Assembly (NCBI GenBank): GCA_964480915.1
Contig: CAYZRS010000022.1
Location: 1-64,000 of the forward strand
Source: CAWGCE01 sp964480915
GTDB taxonomy: Bacteria; Planctomycetota; Planctomycetia; Pirellulales; Pirellulaceae
Length of the DNA: 64,000 nucleotides
Direction of reading: 5' to 3'
Part shown: positions 26,442 through 35,383 of the stretch, piece by piece
Layout of the letters: the number at the start of each line of letters is the position of its first letter
How positions within the stretch are numbered: the first letter of the stretch is position 1
Notes under the pieces: model-generated
The model's input: only the letters and a program-made list of their open reading frames with translations
What the model was told of the DNA's origin: nothing
Databases searched by the model: none
Made by a program: the position numbers and the translations under genes

Positions 26442-27875
26442 TTATCGCCGGCGGCGCCGCAGTCGCACAGCGAACACGAAGGCGAAGGCGAGCCATGGCA
26501 TCTGCGGCTCGGGAACCGGAAGTACATCGGATGTCTGGAACTTCGTCGCATTCCACAGCAGGAAGTCATTCCCATCCACGCCACCATCGCCATTGATGTC
26601 GCCGTGGCAGTACGACGCATTGCTGGTGAACTTATTGGCATTCCAGATTAAAAAGTCATTGCCATCGACCGACCCGTCGAAGTTGATATCGCCGAGCAAG
26701 TAAGGGTTCCCCGACGCTTGATTGCGGGCGCCCGCTTGCGCCAGCCAGACGGAAATATCGTCTGTATTGAGCGAGCCGTCACCGTTCATGTCATATTCGT
26801 CGCGCGTCGTTCCATTCATGATCGCGCCGATCAGTTCGTTCACATCATCGCAATTCCAAGTGTCGTCGAAATTGAAATCGCCGGCGGCCAATTGGATCGT
26901 GAACTCACCCAAGTCCAACACGGTCGGAAAGATTTCGGTGGCGGTCGGAATGATCTCGGAAGCGGGCAGGTCAAATCCGGGATTAAACGAATCGGGTCGC
27001 AGCTCGACCGTGTAGGAGAACACGCCCTGATCCCCATAGGCCCAATCGTTGGTGATCCCGTTCGCGATGCCTAGCACGTTCGTGTCATCGCCCCACAAGT
27101 AGGTTTCACCGCTGACGGCTTGGATCGAGTTGGCCATGATCTCTGCTTGACGATCCAGGATGTCCACATCGGGCGGATTGTCGAGGGTGTAGCCCCACGG
27201 CCCGGCGATGAGCTGGCCATAGCTATGAAAATCGATGTGCGAGACGATCTGTTGGTTGTCTAAGAACAGATCGCGCAGCGCTTGCGATTCCGGTTCTGAA
27301 AACGGTGACGGACCTCGGTAGATTTCCGAACTTGGATTCCCACTCGAACCGCCAAAGCCGGGGCCCCAGTTGTAGTCAAAGTTGCGATTCAGATCGACGC
27401 CGCCACCCGGCCGACGGTTTTTTCGCCAAAAACGATCGGTCGTCCGGCTGTATTCATAGCCGTCAGGATTCAGCACTGGAATCACAAAGAATTCGACATT
27501 GTCCATCACATTTTGCACCCGGGCGTCGGCCGAGTAGCCATCCAGCAACTCATCGGCTGCATACATCGTCGTCATGCCCGCGATCCATTCTCGGGCATGA
27601 ATCAGGCCGTGAAAGACGACCGCCTTCTTAGCGACCGATGAGGAGCCATTCCCCGTAATCCGAAGACCGCGGATATCACGTCCTTCATGCGAGGTGCCAA
27701 TGGAAATTGGCGTCGCCAAATCGGGATGATCGGAAATCATCTGATCCATGCGGGCGTTGTATTGAGCCACGCTTTTATAGTTGTTGTACCACTGAGCGTT
27801 CACTTCTGACGCGACCGTGGCGAGAATCACGCTGGCCATCAATGCGTGGACGGCAACCGCCTGTTGAGAATTCAC
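26442..27875 (-). CDS. Secreted M14 zinc carboxypeptidase with dockerin-like repeats and PEP-CTERM tail
   Basis: A 477-residue protein: signal peptide to about residue 27, M14 catalytic domain with His93/Glu96 (H-A-R-E), His217 (D-F-H-S-Y-G) and catalytic Glu291 (T-V-E-L-R), then four dockerin-like Ca-binding half-repeats (G-D-F-N-F-D-D, D-M-N-G-D-G, G-D-I-N-F-D-G and G-D-I-N-G-D-G, the last two ending W-N-A-N-K-F / W-N-A-T-K-F). The tail is VPEP, a hydrophobic stretch and RRRRR, the PEP-CTERM/exosortase sorting signal. So it is an anchored, surface-exposed peptide trimmer. GTG 27875 has AAGGTGA upstream; the longer open frame to 27971 would overlap the promoter of the divergent HDAC-like gene. 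Confidence 0.93.
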   Translation of the reverse strand: MNSQQAVAVHALMASVILATVASEVNAQWYNNYKSVAQYNARMDQMISDHPDLATPISIGTSHEGRDIRGLRITGNGSSSVAKKAVVFHGLIHAREWIAGMTTMYAADELLDGYSADARVQNVMDNVEFFVIPVLNPDGYEYSRTTDRFWRKNRRPGGGVDLNRNFDYNWGPGFGGSSGNPSSEIYRGPSPFSEPESQALRDLFLDNQQIVSHIDFHSYGQLIAGPWGYTLDNPPDVDILDRQAEIMANSIQAVSGETYLWGDDTNVLGIANGITNDWAYGDQGVFSYTVELRPDSFNPGFDLPASEIIPTATEIFPTVLDLGEFTIQLAAGDFNFDDTWNCDDVNELIGAIMNGTTRDEYDMNGDGSLNTDDISVWLAQAGARNQASGNPYLLGDINFDGSVDGNDFLIWNANKFTSNASYCHGDINGDGGVDGNDFLLWNATKFQTSDVLPVPEPQMPWLAFAFVFAVRLRRRRR

Positions 27876-28067
27876 TGAAGATTCACCTTTCGTTGCTGAT
27901 CGAATCTTCCAGTCTAACTGCCCACAGGTTCCCGCGGAAGCAAATTGACGTCGGCCAATTCGGCCAAACATGCGAAAGCGCCTCCTGCTGACTGGTTTTC
28001 GCAGAGTGTGAAGGCATACACTGAGGAGTCCTCCCGCTTGCGCGACACCCAGCCTATCCGAGCCGCC

Positions 28068-29015
28068 ATGTCCCGAGTCGTCTATTATCGCCGCTATAAC
28101 ATCAGTTTCTACGGCCTAGAAAAACTGCACGCGTTCGATTCCAAAAAATATGGTCGCGCCTGGCGGCTCCTGAAATCGCAACTCGGCTCGTCCCGATTAC
28201 GGTCAATGCACAGCCGCCCTTTCCATCCTGTTTCTGACGCACAGTTGCGACTGGTCCATGCGTCCGCCTACCTGGATTCACTTCGAGATTCGACCAACAT
28301 CGCAGCCGCCCTCGAATTGCCACCCCTAGAAAACCTGCCCGCTTGGCTGATTGATCGGCACATTTTGAAGCCGATGCGGTGGGCGACTGCGGGCACAATC
28401 CTGGCCGCCGAAGAAGCACTACGGCATGGTTTCGCTGCCAACCTTGGCGGTGGGTACCACCACGCCAAGCCCGATCGAGGGGAAGGATTCTCCATTTACG
28501 CCGACGCCGGCATCGCGATCGCACATCTGCGACGTGAACGACTGATCGAAGAGACGGCTCAGGTGGTATATATCGACACGGACGCCCACCAAGGGAACGG
28601 CGTCTGCCACGTGTTCCAGGAAGATCCTCGGGTCTCGATCTTCGATATCTATAATTCGCAGATTTACCCCAGCTACGACGCCATCGCGCGGCGGCGGATC
28701 GATTGCGATATTCCCTTAGTTAGCGGTACTGGCGATGACGAATACCTCCGCTGCATCGAGTCGCACTTGCCCTCTTTCCTCGATGCGATCCCGCAAAAGC
28801 CCGCTTTGGCGATCTATAACGCTGGCACCGACGTTTACCAAGACGACCCGTTGGGCATGCTAAATCTCTCTGCTGGGGCTGTGCTGAAACGGGACCTCCA
28901 CGTCATCGACGAATTGCAGCAGCGTCAGATTCCCGCGATCTTTCTCTTGAGTGGCGGATACACGTGTCAAAGCCATCAAATGATTGCAAATTCGCTGATC
29001 CGGCTGCTGGCCTGA
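28068..29015 (+). CDS. Histone deacetylase family protein (class IV/HDAC11-like)
   Basis: A 315-residue zinc deacetylase. It has the charge-relay His pair His131-His132 (GGGYHHA), zinc ligands Asp172 and His174 (D-T-D-A-H-Q-G-N-G) and Asp255 (A-G-T-D-V-Y-Q-D-D), and a transition-state Tyr298 (L-S-G-G-Y-T). The layout (G-G-G-Y-H-H instead of G-G-x-H-H, short loops) is closest to the class IV/HDAC11 branch and its bacterial relatives. The target could be an acetylated polyamine, a protein lysine or an acyl chain; the sequence does not decide. ATG 28068 starts the conserved region; an open frame begins further up at 27945. It is divergent from the M14 gene. Confidence 0.9.
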   Translation: MSRVVYYRRYNISFYGLEKLHAFDSKKYGRAWRLLKSQLGSSRLRSMHSRPFHPVSDAQLRLVHASAYLDSLRDSTNIAAALELPPLENLPAWLIDRHILKPMRWATAGTILAAEEALRHGFAANLGGGYHHAKPDRGEGFSIYADAGIAIAHLRRERLIEETAQVVYIDTDAHQGNGVCHVFQEDPRVSIFDIYNSQIYPSYDAIARRRIDCDIPLVSGTGDDEYLRCIESHLPSFLDAIPQKPALAIYNAGTDVYQDDPLGMLNLSAGAVLKRDLHVIDELQQRQIPAIFLLSGGYTCQSHQMIANSLIRLLA

Positions 29016-29906
29016 CCACTGCGGAAGCGAGGAAAGTCCTGGGAACAGTTGGCACCGGGAATCTGCCTCTGGGCAGCCGCAGAGTGCCATTTGGGGCGAT
29101 TTTCCACCCATTCCGCCTTGGCAGACGACAGAAACTAGGTCGTCCTGGCAATTTTTTTCAGAATTCTTCACCAATGAGTTGCAAACGGCGTGGCATTGAA
29201 GCATCATGCATGGACGAGGTGACCCGACTGCGGTCGACCCATTGACTTTTTGCGAAAACAAGCGAGTACGCTAGTGATTCCTGGACAGCTGAAGTACCTA
29301 GCCTTGGCGCTAGTGTGCACAATTAGAACTCAGTTTTTCCGGGAATCTCGGCAGCAACGCAATTTCTTCCAGGGACTCAATCGTCCCATTTCTTTCTGGC
29401 CAATTCGGCCTATTCCAGTCAGGTCCTATTCGCGCCCGATTTGTGCGCGTTTCGAGACGCCGGTTCGCGAGGATTGCCAATGAACGCGGTCTGAAAACTT
29501 ACGCGTTAATTAACTAATTACCACTTCGTTAAGCAATGGTCGTCCGACCGGCTGTCCGCTGTCTCATGGGCAGTTGTCGCTGGCGTTCGCCGCTGCTGTT
29601 GCGGTTTGGTGTCTTGAAAGATGGCCAATGCTGCCGTCTTCCAGGCGCTTTGCGCACTCGTCGTGGTTTGGCCGCTCGTGCAAACGCAGAGCCGGCTTGG
29701 GGTCCCGACTCATTGGCTTTCCGCCGATGCAGACTTGGAGACCTTATTGCCAACTCTGGTTGCGACGGCTGAACCTCGTCCGAAGTGAATTTATAGGCCG
29801 ATCTGGTGGCAACCCACTGGAGTCGTCGGTCGCTATTTGAGTTTTTCTAATTTTCGAATTGGGTTAGCACCTAAGAACCACCTTTTTTTATTGGAGAGTC
29901 GATCTA
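29016..29906. other. 891-bp non-coding gap before the PEP-CTERM gene
   Basis: No convincing protein gene lies here. The only reading frame with a coding feel is a 55-codon ORF at 29621-29788 (+), preceded directly by a stop codon and without a ribosome-binding site; it is treated as uncertain. A TTGACT sequence at 29242-29247 is followed 19 bp later by TACGCT, a poor promoter match. The second half (29480-29880) is A/T-richer, which suits a leader or promoter for the gene at 29907. No tRNA or ribosomal RNA is recognisable. Confidence 0.55.
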
Positions 29907-30611
29907 ATGTTTAAGAACCTAACTACCAGTCTTGTTGTCGCCGTTCTCGCTTGTGCACCTGCCATGGCAGGTACGATTTCCGTTGGCAGCATCGCGCACA
30001 CGGTCAAAACGCCGTCCATTGATCTGAATCACACCGGCAGCGGCCCACGTGGTGGCGTCATTTGCGAAATCATCGCCCCTTCGGACGAATTCGTTGATCT
30101 CCTCGGCGACGCAGACAACAGCAGCTACGACGTCGATCTAGCCGGCCTTATCGGAGCGATTGGCCCCGTTGTCATTACAGATATCGGCTGGGACGTATCG
30201 ATCGAATCGGTCGGTGCCAGCTGGCTTTCCGAAGCAAGCTTCGCACTTTCCACGGATACCGATCCAACTCCGCTTCCACAACCGTTGACACTCACTCCGG
30301 GTACTGGAGACGACTTCGCTGGATCGGCAACGTACTCGTCGGGCGGACCCATCAACCTGATCGGCGCTATTGGCGAAAACCTCGTCAGCGTGGACGGACT
30401 GGTCAACATCGAACTCTTCGAGTCGTTTGACGATACTGCCGACGCCACGGATGCTTTGCTGCTCGCCGGTTCCAGTCTGACGTTTGTCGTCACCGACGCA
30501 CTGACGTTCACATCCAGCACAGTCGAAGTAAAATGGGTTCCAGAACCAGCCTCCTTCGGAATGCTGAGCCTCGCTGGATTGGTCATGCTACTTGGCCGCC
30601 GCAAGAAGTAG
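29907..30611 (+). CDS. Secreted PEP-CTERM protein
   Basis: A 234-residue exported protein with a signal peptide (about residues 1-21, ACAPAMA-GT), a beta-rich, low-cysteine body containing many Thr, Ser, Gly and Asp, and the C-terminal sorting signal WVPEP, hydrophobic stretch LAGLVMLLG, RRKK. The exosortase system is expected to cut it and attach it to the cell surface. The body has no recognised enzyme domain, and no dockerin repeats are present, unlike the other PEP-CTERM proteins in this window. GGAGAG lies about 8 nt before ATG 29907. A strong terminator follows at 30673. Confidence 0.88.
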   Translation: MFKNLTTSLVVAVLACAPAMAGTISVGSIAHTVKTPSIDLNHTGSGPRGGVICEIIAPSDEFVDLLGDADNSSYDVDLAGLIGAIGPVVITDIGWDVSIESVGASWLSEASFALSTDTDPTPLPQPLTLTPGTGDDFAGSATYSSGGPINLIGAIGENLVSVDGLVNIELFESFDDTADATDALLLAGSSLTFVVTDALTFTSSTVEVKWVPEPASFGMLSLAGLVMLLGRRKK

Positions 30612-30672
30612 GACATTCCCTGGAACAGAGCCAAGAAGTTGAAGGATCGACAGAGTCAAATGTGCTAACCCT

Positions 30673-30703
30673 AGCCCGCGCCAAATTGGCGCGGGCTTTT
30701 TTT
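30673..30703 (+). terminator. Intrinsic terminator of the PEP-CTERM gene
   Basis: A perfect 10-bp stem AGCCCGCGCC / GGCGCGGGCT with a five-base loop (AAATT) runs directly into seven T. It lies 62 bp after the stop of the 29907-30611 gene. Confidence 0.93.
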
Positions 30704-31067
30704 GTTTTCTGGCAGTATCGGCCGTTGATCGGTCGCCTTTGCGAGTCGTCTGACGAAAACGTGGGAATTGGAAGCGCAGTTCCCTGCGGCCGTAACCCCA
30801 GCAGTGATCTCGAATTGCCCGGCGTATCCCGCGTCGCCGCCAACGACGGACGCTTTGCCGCGCCATGGCAAATAGGGCGGCAAGTGCTTTCATGCCGTTT
30901 CAAATGCACCGCACCGCTGCAGGTGTCATCCAGCATTCGTCAGTATCTAGAAACTGCAACGATTTGCGATTTTCTTGTTTTGGTTAACGGCCTCTTGTTA
31001 GAGTATCAATCTGTTGAGCCCAATTGTCTTCGTATTCGCTGGCTTACCTCATTCCAAAGGAGTTGCC
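30704..31067. other. 364-bp gap upstream of the DUF1559 gene
   Basis: No gene is supported here. The last 60 bases before the start are A/T-rich. A weak sigma-70-like pair, TTGTTT at 30975 and TAGAGT at 30999 (18-bp spacing), lies about 65 bp upstream of ATG 31068, and AAAGGAG sits at ribosome-binding distance. The promoter call is tentative. Confidence 0.4.
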
Positions 31068-32267
31068 ATGAAAGTCCGAACCCTATGGCCAGGAGGAGTC
31101 ACGCTCATCGAAGTGACCATGTCGTTTGCCATCATGAGCATCGCGGTCGTGCTATTCGCTCCTGTGCTACTTGACGTGCGTGAGAACTCACGCAGCAATC
31201 AGTGCAAAGCGAATATGCGCAATTTGACCATGGGAGTCCTGCAATTCGAAGGCGCTAATCAAGCGCTGCCGGCAGCGGCGTTTGTGAATGACGTTCGGGC
31301 CCAGACCACTCCCTTTGTTTGCGCAGACGTGGGCATGCTGAGCGGATTCGGCGTCGTTTCTGTCACCAATGGCTGCTTTGACATCATGGGGCGCAACCCG
31401 GGGCCCAATTACAGCTGGATCACCAGCGTCCTTCCATTCGCCGGAGAAGAGGACCTGTACGACCTGATCGACTTCAAGATACGCGTGCAAGATCACTTTC
31501 CGCCGGCGCGCAAGTTTGGTTCGGAAGGCACGACCACCAACACGCTACCGGTCGATAACACGCCCGTCTTTGCGAGACAGATCAGGGCGTACGTTTGCCC
31601 CGCAGACGGCGGCACCAAAGAGAACTACGACGGTTCCGGGAGCGTTGGCGGAATGTCGATCGTGGCGAAACGTGGCGGCTTAGCCAAGACAAACTACGCC
31701 ACGTTTACGAGCCCGGTGCACATCGATCACTTCATCGATGCACCGGGAGCGTTAGGCGGCTTTGAAGTGGGCTCACGAACGGGTCAGCGGCTGAGCCAGA
31801 TCGCTGATGGAGCTTCGAGAACATTGCTGTTGTCCGAGGTCCGCGCCAGAGATGTGGCCTTCGACTCGCGCGGCGTCTGGGCACTTGCCTTTCCCGGTTC
31901 CTCGGTCATTTCGGTGGATCATCATTCTATATCGTTAGCAGGCCCGTACACTCCAGATCCCCTTTGGAGCGATTCGGCAACACCGAACGCGCTAGACTAT
32001 GCTGATCTAGTGATCGGGTTGTCGTCAGCAGAACACGGGCGCATGCCGGGCCGCGGTCTCAGCCAGGGCGGTGGATTCTTAGGCGCGGCGGCCCGCTCGC
32101 GCCATGTCGGTGGCGTCTTCGTCAGTGCCGTCGATGGCCAAGTTGGATTCATGAGTAACGACATCGATAGCATCACGCTCGCCTATCTGGTTCACACTCG
32201 AGATGGACAAGACACCGATTTTGACGAATGGACATCGGATGGCCCGGCGACGCTCGACGGACCATAA
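31068..32267 (+). CDS. DUF1559 family prepilin-like protein, divergent leader
   Basis: A 399-residue protein whose prepilin leader is P-G-G-V-T-L-I-E-V-T-M-S, an atypical version of GFTLVE with Val-Thr-Leu-Ile-Glu; the helix that follows (S-F-A-I-M-S-I-A-V-V-L-F-A-P-V-L-L) is standard. A DUF1559-like body follows, with N-M-R-N-L-T-M-G-V-L-Q-F-E and Y-V-C-P-A-D-G-G. The late R-S-R-H-V-G-G-V-F-V-S-A-V-D-G-Q-V block and the tail H-T-R-D-G-Q-D-T-D-F-D-E-W close it. AAAGGAG lies 6 nt before ATG 31068. A degraded duplicate of its 3' end lies 2.6 kb away at 34791-34948. Confidence 0.87.
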   Translation: MKVRTLWPGGVTLIEVTMSFAIMSIAVVLFAPVLLDVRENSRSNQCKANMRNLTMGVLQFEGANQALPAAAFVNDVRAQTTPFVCADVGMLSGFGVVSVTNGCFDIMGRNPGPNYSWITSVLPFAGEEDLYDLIDFKIRVQDHFPPARKFGSEGTTTNTLPVDNTPVFARQIRAYVCPADGGTKENYDGSGSVGGMSIVAKRGGLAKTNYATFTSPVHIDHFIDAPGALGGFEVGSRTGQRLSQIADGASRTLLLSEVRARDVAFDSRGVWALAFPGSSVISVDHHSISLAGPYTPDPLWSDSATPNALDYADLVIGLSSAEHGRMPGRGLSQGGGFLGAAARSRHVGGVFVSAVDGQVGFMSNDIDSITLAYLVHTRDGQDTDFDEWTSDGPATLDGP

Positions 32268-32504
32268 GGGAAGCGGGGGATTTTGGCGTCGCCCTGACGA
32301 TTGCGACGATGAGATCGAGACGTGATCGTGCCTTCCCGCCTTCGATTTTCGCGCGGGCGGCGTCAACAGCCGGTTTCAGGTGAGCCAACGGCATATCAAG
32401 GCGGTAACCAAGGCTCTTTTCCGCTTCGGACCACCCCTGACGGTCCCACAACCCTCGAGACCAATCACGGACTCAGCCAACCTTCGAACTCGGCGCCGGC
32501 GTAC

Positions 32505-34460
32505 TCACTGCTTGCGAGCGATGCCTGGTGCGCCGTGCTCCTGATTGTCGTTGAGAGCTTGCCGGACAGCATCACCCACCTCATCACTCGCCGCGTCGAT
32601 TGCCGCGCTGACTTCTTCTTTGTTGACGGTGATTTTGATCGGCGAACTCGTTTTCCTCAGGAAGACTTTAAGGCAGCACATTTTCTCGGGAACGTCACGG
32701 TCTCCGTCCACCTCTTCAACATACACATCGACATGGCTGATGAATTCAGCGAACTGTCCCAGCGCATTGGCCAGGCGTTCAGTCGCGTAATCCTGGGCGA
32801 CATCGCTGAATAGGATTCCCTTAGAGTCGAAATTGATTTCCATGGTGTTCTCATGGAATTTTCCATGCAGCATGTCCCAGTCGATGACGAGGCTCCCACC
32901 GTCGGTGACATGGGACTCAGCCCAGTTCATTAGCAACTCGAAGCAAGCATGGTCAATGTAGGTCACTCGATTCAGGCAGACGTGCAACTCGGCGTCCCGT
33001 GGGAGCCCCTCGAGCTGCTCAGCAAGCATCGGGAGGCGCAAAAAGGTGGCCGCTCCATTGAGACGAAGCTGATACACATGGGCTGCCTCGTCCGCCTCGA
33101 GATCGATATGAAGATGCGAGAACTGATGAAGCAGCTTGGCAGCGGACAACGCGACCCCCACAAGGACGCCAATCAGCAAATCGACAGTAACGATAAGCGC
33201 CACCGTGATCAGGTAGATCCCGACTTCTGCCCGGCCAGCCTTCCACAACTGGCGAATCTGTGCGGGGTTGAGCAGCTTCAGTCCGGTATAGACCAACAAC
33301 GCCCCCAGCGCAGATTTTGGAATGTAGCTAAGAACCTGGGGCAACAGCGCAATAAAAAGTAGTAGCCAGGCTCCGTGCAGGATCGTCGAAAGCCTCGTCC
33401 TCGCACCGGCTTGAACGTTCGCGGAACTTCTCACGATGACGCCGGTCATCGGCAGTGCGCCGAGAATTCCGCAGATCATGTTGCCAACGCCCTGCGCCGA
33501 CAGCTCGCGGTCATAATCGGTCTTCACGCCAATGTCGCGAGACATATCATCAATCGCGGCCGCGGTTAGCAGCGTCGCGGCACTCCCGACCAGGCCGATC
33601 ACGAATGCCGACACCCAGGTCGAAGGATCGACCAACAATCCTCCCCACGACACCGAGGGCAACGTAACGTCACTGAGCATGTTGGGCGGAATTTCAAGCT
33701 GTACGACGTTGAAGTTAGCGACGAGCACAACCAGTGTCGCTGCCAGGATGCCGACCAACGGGCCAGGAATGAAACTGATTTTCTTCGGCGCAAACTTTTG
33801 CCAAGCGACAATCGTTCCAATCGTCACCATGCCAATCGTGGCAGCAAGGTGATGCATGCGATCACCACCGGTAAAGCACTTCATGATCGCTTTGGGAATC
33901 GTTGCCAGGTACTGCAATCCTCCGTGCGCTGGGACATCGCCCCACATGGCCGTGTGGTCCAACATCACGTGGAATTGGCTGACAAGAATCAGTGCGCCAA
34001 TGCCCGACAACAGCCCTTTAATGACGGCTGGCGAAACCGCTCGGAACCATCGGCCGATCCGGAGTTTCCCGGCCGTCAACTGCATCGCGCCAGCGAGGAA
34101 TACGGACACACCCAACGCCGCGAGCGCGAAGGCCATCGCCGCTGCCTCCCCACTTGCATTGTCAAGGGAAGGATTGAGCTGCAGGTACTGTTCGCGTCGC
34201 GTGACAATCACGTCTGCCACGATGACGAACAGACTGGCAGCAGGTCCGCTCACTTGGAGCGGCGATCCGGCGAAGCAGCCTACGACGAGCCCGCCCACGA
34301 TGCCGGTGATGAGAGCCCGTGCTGGACTGACTCCCACCGCCACGGCGATCCCGATGCACAGTGGAAGTGCCACCAGAAACACCACAATGGAAGCCAGAAA
34401 ATCGCTCCGAAATGCAGCACCTAACGAGGATGCTGTTAAAGCGGTTTTCTCTTGTGACAT
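32505..34460 (-). CDS. SulP transporter with STAS and C-terminal HPF/RaiA-like domain
   Basis: A 651-residue protein. The first 440 residues form a SulP anion transporter (sulfate/bicarbonate type; G-S-P-L-Q-V-S-G-P-A-A and a late D-L-L-I-G-V-L-V-G). A STAS domain (about 451-535) follows, with Y-I-D-H-A-C-F-E. The last 110 residues (about 537-640) read as a ribosome-associated HPF/RaiA-like fold: M-E-I-N-F-D-S-K-G, E-R-L-A-N-A-L-G-Q-F, H-V-D-V-Y-V-E-E, K-M-C-C-L-K-V-F and V-S-A-A-I-D-A-A-S. That fusion is unusual; see findings. AAGGA precedes ATG 34460. A bicarbonate role is not shown by sequence. Confidence 0.88.
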   Translation of the reverse strand: MSQEKTALTASSLGAAFRSDFLASIVVFLVALPLCIGIAVAVGVSPARALITGIVGGLVVGCFAGSPLQVSGPAASLFVIVADVIVTRREQYLQLNPSLDNASGEAAAMAFALAALGVSVFLAGAMQLTAGKLRIGRWFRAVSPAVIKGLLSGIGALILVSQFHVMLDHTAMWGDVPAHGGLQYLATIPKAIMKCFTGGDRMHHLAATIGMVTIGTIVAWQKFAPKKISFIPGPLVGILAATLVVLVANFNVVQLEIPPNMLSDVTLPSVSWGGLLVDPSTWVSAFVIGLVGSAATLLTAAAIDDMSRDIGVKTDYDRELSAQGVGNMICGILGALPMTGVIVRSSANVQAGARTRLSTILHGAWLLLFIALLPQVLSYIPKSALGALLVYTGLKLLNPAQIRQLWKAGRAEVGIYLITVALIVTVDLLIGVLVGVALSAAKLLHQFSHLHIDLEADEAAHVYQLRLNGAATFLRLPMLAEQLEGLPRDAELHVCLNRVTYIDHACFELLMNWAESHVTDGGSLVIDWDMLHGKFHENTMEINFDSKGILFSDVAQDYATERLANALGQFAEFISHVDVYVEEVDGDRDVPEKMCCLKVFLRKTSSPIKITVNKEEVSAAIDAASDEVGDAVRQALNDNQEHGAPGIARKQ

Positions 34461-34977
34461 GGTCGTCGTCCTTGTACCTGAATACGCTCGTTGCTACGGC
34501 AGCAGTATCACGCTTTGGCCGGTCGCCGTCGAGATGGGATTGCGGAACGGGCCGTTTAGAAAAAATCGTTCAAAACTTGCGGGAAGGAGGGTTCATGGAG
34601 CGGTTGCGGGGCGTCAAAACTGCGATCGCATCCTCAAGCGTCAACCTCTCGCCATCCGATCGAGGCGCACTGCCAGATCGGCGACCTCCTCAAGCTGATC
34701 GCTGGCGAGCCGCCATTTGGCCAGCCGCAGAGCGGTTGGAAAAGCACGAATCCGTCGAGTCACGTGCCGCTACGGGCTGGCGTCAAGCACACGCTCGCCT
34801 CCCGAGTCCATACTCGAGATGGACAAAACACCGATTTTGACGAATGGACGTCGGCTGGCCCTGCGACGCTCGCCAGATCATGGCGGAATGCATGGGAATT
34901 ATGGCGTCGCCGTGGTGATTGCGTCGCTTATTAGATTGAGACGTGATCCAACTGAAGCATCGCGCAAGGAGAATTCC
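34461..34977. other. 517-bp region containing decayed gene remnant
   Basis: Between the SulP start and the small membrane gene. A possible 81-codon ORF (34595-34840, +) has a good AAGGAGG ribosome-binding site but Arg/Trp-rich, non-protein-like composition and no recognisable motif, and it runs out of frame into the remnant of a DUF1559 gene end (34791-34948). I treat it as probably not a gene. The first 130 bases should hold the SulP promoter. Confidence 0.5.
34791..34948 (+). pseudogene. Degenerate duplicate of the 3' end of the DUF1559 gene at 31068-32267
   Basis: This segment aligns base for base with 32174-32327 (154 bp against 158 bp). The best stretch reads ACTCGAGATGGACA then the A/G difference and ACACCGATTTTGACGAATGG, and the similarity continues past the original stop codon into the 3' flank (GGCGTCGCC, GAGACGTGATC). 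Translated in the matching frame it gives H-T-R-D-G-Q-N-T-D-F-D-E-W-T-S-A-G-P-A-T-L, but it reads on past the lost stop and ends at a later one, with no start. It is therefore a decayed copy, not a gene. Confidence 0.8.
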
Positions 34978-35202
34978 ATGAAAGCCTCGACCCCACGACG
35001 ACACCACTGGCAACGCACTTTGCTATACGTCGCCGCCTACTGCCTCCTCGTGGGCGGTATCGATACGGTTATCGCTTGGGATCAACTTTCGGTTGATCGT
35101 TTTCCTGCGATCGTGCTCATGATGAGTCTCTTGCTACTCGGCGGCTTGACACTCGGCTTTGTCGATCGGTGCATCCACCGGTGGGTGAAGCGTAGCCATT
35201 AG
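34978..35202 (+). CDS. Small membrane protein, 74 residues
   Basis: A short protein with a basic head (MKASTPRRHHWQR) and two hydrophobic helices, about 15-31 and 43-63 (A-I-V-L-M-M-S-L-L-L-L-G-G-L-T-L-G-F), with a basic C-terminal tail (H-R-W-V-K-R-S-H). AAGGAGAA lies 7 nt before ATG 34978, a strong ribosome-binding site. A clear terminator follows at 35239. The function is unknown; proteins of this size and topology are often envelope or stress factors. A longer in-frame extension upstream to 34717 has no coding character. Confidence 0.72.
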   Translation: MKASTPRRHHWQRTLLYVAAYCLLVGGIDTVIAWDQLSVDRFPAIVLMMSLLLLGGLTLGFVDRCIHRWVKRSH

Positions 35203-35238
35203 CATGGCTCTCGCGACTCTCACGATTGACCCCAAGGT

Positions 35239-35272
35239 AAAGGCGGACCGCGCGAGCGGCTCCGCCTTTTTT
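35239..35272 (+). terminator. Intrinsic terminator after the small membrane protein gene
   Basis: The 8-bp stem AAGGCGGA / TCCGCCTT, with an enclosed CCGCGCGAGCGG that can also pair, is followed by six T in total. It begins 37 bp after the stop of the 74-residue gene. Confidence 0.85.
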
Positions 35273-35383
35273 CGACCGCCATGGGGATACCGACGGTCCA
35301 CCGAACCGCTCCCCTTCGCCCCTACGAATGGTCCCAGCGAACTTGCGAGCAATTTGTGGACGCGCTGACGGCGACAGCCGTAT

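Noticed and set aside
34595..34840. 81-codon frame with a strong AAGGAGG ribosome-binding site
   Set aside because: The protein is Arg/Trp-rich without pattern and runs through the remnant of the DUF1559 gene end in another frame, so the site is probably accidental.
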